DNA of 64,000 nucleotides from Muscardinus avellanarius (Eukaryota > Chordata > Mammalia > Rodentia > Gliridae): positions 148,433,052-148,497,051 of the forward strand of contig OY726560.1 of assembly GCA_963383645.1 (NCBI GenBank), written 5' to 3'. Position 1 is the stretch's first letter. Each line of letters starts with the position of its first letter. This document shows, piece after piece, positions 56,570 to 64,000 of the stretch. A program made the translations under genes and the position numbers. Below the pieces are notes generated by a model, which worked only from the letters and a program-made list of their open reading frames with translations, was not told the DNA's origin and made no database searches.

Positions 56570-56820
56570 TGGTTCTTTTTGTTCTCATATAGCAAATAAT
56601 ATTTGGAGATAAAGTCTATTACAAATATAAACTAAAATAATTCATGTGCTTTTGAATTATTCATTTTAATTACATCTCCTGCTTTTACAGATTTATAATA
56701 ATTATCTCTCCCAAAAGGGCAAGCAATTTTCAAATATTTGGTTTGTCAGAAGTATGCAAAAAGCTATTAATTGAACAAATAATATTTTTCTTGCAAAGGC
56801 CTCTGTTAAGAATTCAGACT

Positions 56821-57039
56821 CGAAGCCGGGCGTGGTGGGGTACACTTGTAATCCCAGCATTCGGGAGGCTGAGACCCGGAGGATCGTGGTTCGCAGACAG
56901 CCTCAGCTACTTAGTGAGGCCCTCTGCAACTCAGTGAGACCTGGTTTCAAAATAAAGAATAAAAAATAGGGCAGGGGGTGTAGCTCGGAGGTCGAATGCC
57001 CCCGGGTTCCATCCCCAAACCCGCGAAAAAAAAAAAAAA
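56821..57039 (+). mobile_element. B1-dID SINE, type I
   Basis: Exact 13-bp target-site duplication 'aagaattcagact' (56808-56820 and 57040-57052). It has 'agggcagggggtgtagctc' and ends 'ccaaacccgcg' with an A-run. Confidence 0.97.
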
Positions 57040-57052
57040 AAGAATTCAGACT

Positions 57053-58520
57053 GGGTGTATTTTCAGTAAAGCAATGAATGCTATTCTAAAGCTTCTAAAG
57101 TAATACACATTTATTTCTTATAGCATTCTTTAAAATGAAAAGTTACGGTTATAACCCTTTGTTGTTACCCTAAAAATCTACAGTCTTTGATTCTGTATTC
57201 TTAATATCAGTGCAAAAAGCTTGTTTTCCTGTCAGCTTGGCTATTAAGAAAACATCTATGATGAGGCAACCAGAGTTCAGGTCAGATATACGAGTCCTGA
57301 CAAGTGTTGGCATCGAATAATTTTACACCAAAAATAAGCCTAGTACTAGTTCCTGCAGATGTGAACTCTGCTTGTATAATTCAGTAGCAGGCACAGACAT
57401 CTGAAGTTAACAGAGATGGCTCTTCTCTACACAACCCCCTGCCTGCGAGCTAGTTTCACAGTGTTCTCTATTTTCCAATTCTTGTCAAATTCAAAAGACT
57501 GGAGTGCAAATGTTTTGTCATGAACTCCAAGAAGGATGATTACCTAGGACAGCTAAGTTGTTGTTTTTTTTTTAAGTCAATCAAGTGTCTTTCCAATTAC
57601 TCGGATCTTGACAAGAGTTTAAAATAGCTGCCGAACGCACCGCACGCAGCAGCTCTTTCGGGGGTCTCTGCTACATCAGACAAGGGCAGTGGAAGAGTGG
57701 ACCCCAATACTCCTCCGTCTCACCTTGGTCCTATCTTTAGGTAACCCCCCCAAAAAAATGAAGATCAGGGCAGGCACCCAATACGTTCATTCCAAACTCC
57801 ACTTCTGCCTCAATGTTTATTTCAAGTGCAAGTACTTTCACACAGAAGTATCCGATACGTATCGACTCCTTACTCCGTTCTGAGCTGCAATCTCATCAGC
57901 TTCCCCTTGCGTTTTCCTCTTCGTTCCTATCCCCAAACCACAGCAGCTAAAATGCAGTTATGCTGAAAATAGCCCAGGTCAAACATAAGCATCATTGTTG
58001 ACATATTAAAAGCATTTCCACTTTAAAAATAACGCTACAAGTCTTTCATCCTTACCAAAATTTTTTTCCCCTTGGAGTATTAATGGAAACATTATTTTCC
58101 TGAGAAACTGACTCTATTCATGAGTACTCTTTCTATAATCTTCACCTAAGGTGTTGAATGCACAAACACCGACTGTAACAATTTTGTTATTGAATCATAC
58201 ATTATCAGGATCAATCACACATTATCCTTCATAAGCACACAGCGCAATTCGGTGTGCTTTTAAATTTTGGGTACAGAAATTTAATCTAACACATTAGAGA
58301 TTCATTCACATGTGTCACCTTAAGTAATTCTGGAGTATACAGGGACCCATTTTTAATAATTTATTTGTGATTATCATATATGAAAAACATGCAGATAAGC
58401 CAATATTGAGAGATTTGCCTAAAATGATTTTACTCACTAGAAGTCCTGGAAATTTACTCCACCAAATCACAATTCTTCAAGAAGTAATTCTCATTCTGCA
58501 TTTATGACTAGCTTTTCTTT

Positions 58521-58570
<50 letters not shown>

Positions 58571-59883
58571 GAAGAGCTACAATTCTCAAACTTCTTAAAC
58601 AGGAAAAAAGAGCTGGCATTTTTAAGAGGTTAATCTAGGCCAAAAAAAAAAAAGGAGAAAATAATAATGACTACAAAACAACAACCATCTTATACGTGGC
58701 CAATAATTAATGGAAAGTGTCAAGTCTCCAATTCTTGACAACTGAATTTTTTATATCCCCCAAATAATTTGTTCAAGCTTTATCATTAACACAAGAATCA
58801 AGGCCAGGCCTGTAAAAATCATCAGGTATAAGGGCAAAGACAGTCTTTAGATTTTGCTAATATATAAGAAACAGATAATTCCTCTTAAGCAGATTAACTT
58901 AAAGTGCACTTTCAGGGAAGTTAAAATCCCCTTCATTCAGGTTCTTAAGTTTAATTACAAAAGTCAATTTATTAACTCTCATTTGAGTGCAGCCAATAAT
59001 ATAGGTAGACACAGAACTTCCAGGGGGGAGGACACAAACTAAATCAATATTTGCGAGAGGACCAGGGAAAACATTCTTAGCTTCAACTTGATTAAACATC
59101 TCACTGATCCTCTTAACTGGGACTCTCTCTCTTCTTTGCTGCCCCCTATGTGGAAAATGTGTTTCACATTTTCCTTTCTCACAGTGCAACAGTAATATTT
59201 ATTTTGCTATTTGCCTAAGCCAGACCTGGGAAGCCAGCCCTTTGTAAGAATTTTACATGTATTCCTTCTGCATTATCAGCCCTATACTTATGCCATAAAA
59301 ATACTTAGAACTTGTATCTGTTTCTATGAAGCTATGAAATCTTCTATTTAAAAAATGCCAACGTAGCTTGCATAAAGAATTGCTTTTGCTTGATCTCTTT
59401 TCTTTTCTCTTTCCTGTGTGGAGTCACTGGATAAATGGCCCCACTTCCAGTTTCATTCTGCCAATGCAGAAACTGTGTTGTCTATTCCCTGAAAGATACC
59501 AATTAAACTGCCAGCACTGCCTCTCCAACGGTATCTTTTGGTCTTTAGTGTCAAAGGCCTTTGAACAAATGACCGGAAGGCTGAATCCTCGATGGGATTC
59601 CAGCTCCATCACTCACATTATGGCTATGGCTCCAGTTCTCTGCTTTACTTGGGAAGCAAGGGAGAAATAACTCATTGTTTATAATTCTGCATGGTTGCTA
59701 AAAGTTAAAATCAAAGTGATAGTTGGAGAGAAGGCTTAAAAAGAACACTAATATCCGAGTATCACTAATAGCACTTTGAAAAGGCACCTCCTTTTCTACA
59801 ATTAAGTTTAGATTACCATACAAAGCTAAATAAAAGTTTTTAAACACATATTGCAAAACTGTGTTTCTTTTTCTTTCTTTCTT
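57053..59883. other. SINE-free AT-rich block (2.8 kb)
   Basis: No repeat family was recognised apart from the CA microsatellite. High-complexity AT-rich DNA; the open frames are short and without domains. It could be conserved regulatory DNA, or simply unique DNA. Confidence 0.35.
58522..58568. repeat. (CA)n microsatellite
   Basis: About 23 CA units in unique DNA. Confidence 0.96.
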
Positions 59884-60098
59884 TTGTGTTTTTTATTTTA
59901 CTTTACTGGGGATTGAATTGAGGGGCATTCTACCACTGAAGTATACCCCCAGCCCTATTTGATTTTATTTTTGAAAGTGGGTCTCATTAAGTTGCTAGAT
60001 ACCTTGCTAAATTGCTGAGGCTGGCTTGGAAACTGCAATCCGCTTATCTCAGTCTCCCACGTACTGGGATTACAAGTGTGTACCACTACACCTGGCTT
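59884..60098 (-). mobile_element. B1-dID SINE, minus strand, diverged
   Basis: 'tttactggggattgaattga' to 'taccactacacctggct'. Confidence 0.88.
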
Positions 60099-60124
60099 TT
60101 CCTTCATTTCTTTGGTAATAAAAA

Positions 60125-60325
60125 CATTGATTACTATGTGTTAGGCACCATAGGAAAAGTTTGCATGGATTCTGATTTAATCTCATAGCAATACTACGAA
60201 AAGAAAAATATTAATGAAATGAGCTCCAAGAAGTTAAGTGATTTGTACAAGGTCACACAGCTGGGAACTTGGAGAACCAGCATTTGAACCCATTCAGCCG
60301 GATTCCAAGACCCAACACTTCTAGG
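60125..60325 (-). mobile_element. MIR SINE, well preserved
   Basis: 'actatgtgttaggcaccata', 'aaatgagctccaagaagtta', 'acaaggtcacacagctggga' and 'gcatttgaacccattcagcc' are the reversed MIR, including the highly conserved core. Confidence 0.85.
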
Positions 60326-60385
60326 CCTTGTTAGCCTCATTCACTGTTAAGTCATCTCTAGGTGAAGCCCTCATCAAACATTTAG

Positions 60386-60820
60386 AGCAGAAGCTGTCAA
60401 TCTTAGCTACACATTAGTATCACATATTTTTAATACCTATGTGCACTCACCCATCAGCATAAATTCCCCAATATACTGGCTTACCTCTCCTTTTTTAAAA
60501 GAAAAATTACTCAGAATCCCCTTTGCACTTTTATTCAATGCCCCTCAATTGCAACTGATGCTACTACAGCTCCCCCTGGATGTTCCAGAGTCACCCCTGG
60601 GGGTGACATCCCTGACTTTTGAGAATCTATACTTTAGAGATTCAGATTTAACAGGCCTGGGGAAGGGCCCATGCTTTGGTATTTTCCAGCACTGTAGCAG
60701 TGAATAAAACAGACAATATGTCTCTTCATGGTGCTTAAATTCTAGTGGCACTTAGAGTCTAGTACAATAGAATCCTTAGGTGATTCTAATGTGCAGATCA
60801 GACTGGGAACCAATGACTGA
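60386..60820 (+). mobile_element. MER5-type hAT DNA transposon with internal insertion
   Basis: The start 'gcagaagctgtcaatcttag' with 'ctacacattagtatcaca', middle 'gattcagatttaacaggcct', and end 'ttaggtgattctaatgtgca' with 'gggaaccaatga' fit a MER5-like element with inverted ends. A foreign segment (about 60690-60775, 'gtgaataaaacagacaatat') interrupts it and resembles the unassigned ancient repeat seen at 33240. Confidence 0.6.
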
Positions 60821-60879
60821 GAGATGAAATCATTTATCCAGCTCCCTTTCTGCAATACTTCAATGTGAGCAATTCAGCT

Positions 60880-60894
60880 CCTCCAGAGGGCGGG
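60880..60894 (+). promoter_or_regulatory. CTCF-like motif
   Basis: 'cctccagagggcggg' matches the CTCF core at 13 of 15 positions. Confidence 0.3.
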
Positions 60895-60974
60895 GGGTAC
60901 AAGAGTCTAGCAGCAGCTGACCTATAAAGTACAACCTACAAGAATTCTAGCTTTGAGAAGCCGCGGGGCAGGAC

Positions 60975-61140
60975 GGGACACACATAGGCATTGGAAGCAG
61001 CTAGACCTGGATTCAAATTCCAACTCTATTTATTAACTGAGTAATCCTGGGCCAACCACTTACCTTTTGCAGTTCTGCGGACTCACTGGGATGATGTGAG
61101 TAAGGCTCCAGGCTCTATGAAAGTGCTCACAGAGAGCAGT
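60975..61140 (+). mobile_element. MIR SINE
   Basis: 'agacctggattcaaattcca', 'gtaatcctgggccaaccact' and 'gggatgatgtgagtaaggct' are the MIR in forward order. Confidence 0.75.
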
Positions 61141-62002
61141 GGTCGCTGACGTTTTTATGGGTTTTGTTATTACCACTAGGATGGTAGTGATGACTGCCAG
61201 GAGATACCAGTAATGAAAAAAAAACGTAAACAACTTTATTATTAGTCAAATCGTTACTACTCTTATTCCTTAGCCTTCATTTTACAGCTTCTAATGTTTG
61301 CAATTAGTTTCACAATCCTATTTTTCATTCATGACAATGGGGTGAGGGGGGTTAACATTGTTACTCCCAGTTTCTAGAAGAGGAAAAGGCTGAATTTCCC
61401 TCTAGTCTGTCTCCAGTTTCCATAGTTCAATGATTAAAGGCACCTGCAGTCACGTTAATTAGTTCCCTATGAAAATGATATTCAACACAGATGTCAAAGG
61501 CAGGAAGGAAGAATTAACAAGCACTTGATAGCACCCCAAAATAACATCTAAATAATCACATCTGAACATTAAAGTCATGGCAAACAAGTTCTAATTTAAA
61601 TAAAGGTGTTGGATAGGAATAGGTAAAACAGAGCAGATAAAATTTTATTTGTCCTCATTTAGGAAATGCTGAATATAGCTTAGAAATTCTTCTTGAAAAG
61701 CAGAAGAAGAATGGTTCGTTTCCTCTATGAAGGGTCTTCAATTAGCAGGTTGGATAGATTAATGCATCCTAACATTTTATCATGGATTAGAGCTACAACG
61801 TAGAAGAGATCTAAGATAGAGAGACCCAAATCAGTGGTTCTCAACCAAGGTCCCTAGGAAGCCCGCGTACTCTGTGCAAGGGCTCATAATCCTAAACACA
61901 CTCCAGATACACCCCAAACTGAAGAAGAGCTTGCCATTTGTTATATATACTCTTTTTTCATATGTACAAAGTTTGCAAGAATGAAATATAAGGAGCTCTC
62001 TA
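61141..62002. other. Unique sequence, no gene recognised
   Basis: Mostly AT-rich. At 61832-61870 'tcagtggttctcaaccaagg' resembles the end of an hAT (MER5/MER58-like) transposon, too short to assign. Confidence 0.35.
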
Positions 62003-62145
62003 GCCAGGCACAATGGCACACACCTGTAATCCCAGCTCTTGGGAGGCTGAGATAGGAAGATAGTAGGTTTGAGGCTGGCTTCAGCATCCTAGCAAGACTC
62101 TCCGCAACTTAGTGAGACCCTATTTCAAAACAAACAAACAAAGCT
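62003..62145 (+). mobile_element. B1 half of a B1-dID SINE (possible host of nested copies)
   Basis: 'agccaggcacaatggcacac' to linker 'caaaacaaacaaacaaag'. No ID half follows directly. An isolated ID half lies at 62547 after two further SINEs, consistent with nesting in the linker. Confidence 0.75.
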
Positions 62146-62325
62146 GGGTGCAGTTGTACCTGCCTGTAATCCCAGCAAATCGGCAGGATCCCAAATTCAA
62201 GGCCAGTCTGGGCAATTTAGCAAGACACTGTACTAAAAATTTTAAAGAAGGCTGTGGGTATAGTTCAGCGGTAGAGTACCCGTCGATTCAATCCCCAGTA
62301 CAAAAAGAAAGAAAAAAAAATTTTT
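62146..62325 (+). mobile_element. B1-dID SINE, diverged
   Basis: 'ctgggtgcagttgtacctgc' to 'ttcaatccccagtac' with a mixed A-tail. The B1 half is shortened. Confidence 0.85.
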
Positions 62326-62332
62326 TTTTAAA

Positions 62333-62546
62333 GGATGTGGTAGCTCACGCCTATAATCCCAGTACAGTACTTGGGAGGCCGAGATGGGAGGGTTACAGGT
62401 TCAAGGACAGCCTCAGCAACTTAACAAGATTTTTAGCAACCTAGAAAGACATGTTACAAAATAAAAAAAAATAGGTCTAGGGGTGTGTCTCAGAGGTAGA
62501 ACATCCCTGGGTTCAATCCCCAGTACCGAAAGCAAATAAATAAAAG
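62333..62546 (+). mobile_element. B1-dID SINE
   Basis: 'ggatgtggtagctcacgcct' to 'ttcaatccccagtaccg' plus an A-rich tail. Confidence 0.9.
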
Positions 62547-62605
62547 GACTAGGACTGTAGCTCAGAAGTAGAATACTTCTGGGTTCAATCAATCCTATCA
62601 AATAT
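62547..62605 (+). mobile_element. Isolated dID half
   Basis: 'ggactaggactgtagctcag' to 'gggttcaatcaatccta'. It may be the displaced right half of the SINE starting at 62003. Confidence 0.75.
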
Positions 62606-63469
62606 ATACATATATACTGATATTTGTGTGCATATATATATTTATATATATGTTACTCAATTTATGATCACTACATGAAATTGCTATTACAGGTTGCGGG
62701 GTGGGGAGGTGGTTGATTTGGGTGTTTTTTTGTTGTTAAAAAGGAGTCTTCAGAGTCAACAAGGTTAGAAATCTGATCAGCCCGAACCTCTCTCTTTACT
62801 GAGAGGCAAAGATCTTAGGGCCATTTGCGATTCCAATCTGGGTTTTCTTATTCCCAAACCATCCCTGTCTCACACCGTACATGCCTTTCAACACAGGCGC
62901 CAATCATGGGACTGCAACAGTCCTATCTATATCAAATCTCACACACTGCTCTTTATGAAGGAAGAGAACACAATCCCACCTTCCCTCTGTGGATACATTC
63001 TAGGAACTTTCTAGATCTCTGAGTCTCTCCTGAGCTCTTCTTTGACTTTCCTTCCCTTCCATCCCCAACTCTCCAGGTTCCTACTTTAAGGGCTAACACC
63101 AGTCTCAACCCTTTTCTTTCTGTAAGTGCCTGGGACATTTAGTTTCAATAAGAAATAGAAATACAGTCATCGAGGTCCTGAAACAAGGAATGTATATATG
63201 AACTATATACAAAATCTGCATATGCATGGGTATATTTTATTGTTAAAGCTCCAGTGATCCTAATATCTATGGAAATTAATAAAGTTGGGATACTCGAGAA
63301 TAATCATTTTATTGACTCTGGATCTGTCAACACTAGGAGACTGTTAATTAGTTCATGCATACCAATTTTTTGGGCTTTCACTTCTATTATTTCCATTTAT
63401 TGTGTGATGATTCACTCGACATGCTTGCTGCTGGAGTGCCCGTGGAACTTAGGTGCTGCGTGGGGATGG

Positions 63470-63560
63470 AATGGTTCCCATTGTATTCACTGCTCTTTCC
63501 CAGAATAGTACCTGGCACATAGCAGGCATTTAAGAAACATCTGTTGATTGAACCATGGAA
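63470..63560 (+). mobile_element. LINE2 3' end
   Basis: 'ttgtattcactgctctttcc', 'agtacctggcacatagcagg' and 'cattt...aacatctgttgattgaa' match the L2 3' terminus. Confidence 0.75.
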
Positions 63561-63713
63561 GGAGAATGGGATGGTACTTTTATGTATTTATTTAGCCTTC
63601 ACAGTTTTATTTTTAGTTGATAAAATGAAAAAAGTTTATCAGGGAACAACTCAGTCTTCAGTCTTCTGTCTTCGGTCCTCCTGTAGTTTCTGACTTAATA
63701 TCCTTCCCTCAAG

Positions 63714-63715
<2 letters not shown>

Positions 63716-63761
<46 letters not shown>
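63716..63761. repeat. (TTA)n microsatellite in SINE tail
   Basis: About 15 ATT units adjoining the reversed ID half of the next SINE. Confidence 0.95.
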
Positions 63762-63762
<1 letters not shown>

Positions 63763-63942
63763 TGCGTTACCAGGGATGGAACCCAGGGGCATTCTACCTC
63801 TGAGCTACACTCCCAGCCCTATTATATATTCTTTATTTTGAAACAGGGTCTCACTGAGTTGCAGAGGGCCTCACTAAGTAGCTGAGGCTGTCCACAAACC
63901 GTGATTCTCCTGTCTCAGCCTCCCGAATGCTGGGATTACAAG
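63762..63942 (-). mobile_element. B1-dID SINE, type I, minus strand, head truncated
   Basis: 'gcgttaccagggatggaacc' with 'gaggctgtccacaaaccgtg', ending at 'gctgggattacaagc'; the last 20-25 bases of the B1 head are missing. Confidence 0.9.
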
Positions 63943-64000
63943 CTTTCAAATTATCTTTAAAGAAAAATTTTAAAGTCATACAGTCATTCATTCGTTTTTA

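Larger units (their letters stand above)
50322..56807. other. SINE-free block (6.5 kb), candidate regulatory DNA
   Basis: No B1-dID copy occurs here, while the rest of the window averages about one per 1.1 kb. Only a MIR, microsatellites and a 36-bp duplication were recognised. Segments 50870-51040 ('cctattggcgccgattg') and 53150-54060 ('ttaatgatttaacttgatcg') look like conserved non-coding elements. No exon recognised. Confidence 0.45.

Overview
This is nuclear DNA from a rodent genome, most likely a squirrel-related lineage (Sciuromorpha: squirrels, mountain beaver or dormice). The main clue is about 50 copies of one composite SINE. Its left half is B1/7SL-like (a 'ccgggcgtggtggcgcacg' head), its linker is A-rich, and its right half is tRNA-derived and ID-like (a 'tgtagctcggaggtagaatg' A-box region followed by 'gggttccatcccc'). 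That architecture is the B1-dID ('MEN') dimer described in squirrels and their relatives. The species cannot be named from the sequence alone.

I find no protein-coding gene, exon, tRNA, rRNA or other structural RNA gene that I can support. The longest open frames (158 to 233 codons) are in GC-rich sequence, in a minisatellite or next to L1 debris, and they show no domain, splice context or codon signal. The window therefore looks intergenic or deeply intronic.

Layout. 0-12.6 kb holds SINEs, GC-rich unique DNA, decayed L1M fragments and a CpG-rich patch with a CTCF-like motif (11.05-11.30 kb). 12.6-18.7 kb is a dense SINE cluster inserted into an ancient L1M body. 19-22.4 kb holds a 112-bp templated duplication with a target-site repeat, and a 7-unit GC-rich minisatellite. 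22.6-28.8 kb is mostly unique, with an L1M tail and an NRF1-type palindrome. 29-33 kb holds an MLT1 solo LTR, CA repeats and a nested MER5/SINE/SINE stack. 33-38 kb holds L1 and ancient repeat debris, including a minus-strand L1 3' end with a clean 14-bp target-site duplication. 38.8-44.2 kb holds SINEs, a nearly complete ancient L1 3' end, L2, MIR and a Tigger/MER2 DNA transposon. 44-50.3 kb is rich in SINEs, with nested SINEs at 47.0-48.3 kb. 50.3-56.8 kb is a SINE-free block, and 57.05-59.88 kb is another, AT-rich one; both are candidates for conserved regulatory DNA. 60-64 kb holds MIR, MER5, L2 and a stack of SINEs.

The most informative signals are: (1) the templated insertion at 20.82-20.98 kb; (2) a SINE subfamily (8 copies) that lost the middle of the B1 half and gained an 8-bp inverted repeat, with its apparent full-length progenitor also present; (3) three or four independent SINE-into-SINE insertions at the A-rich linker of the host SINE; and (4) the SINE-free blocks. 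I see no convincing new gene system. Family names come from recalled consensus features, not from a database search.
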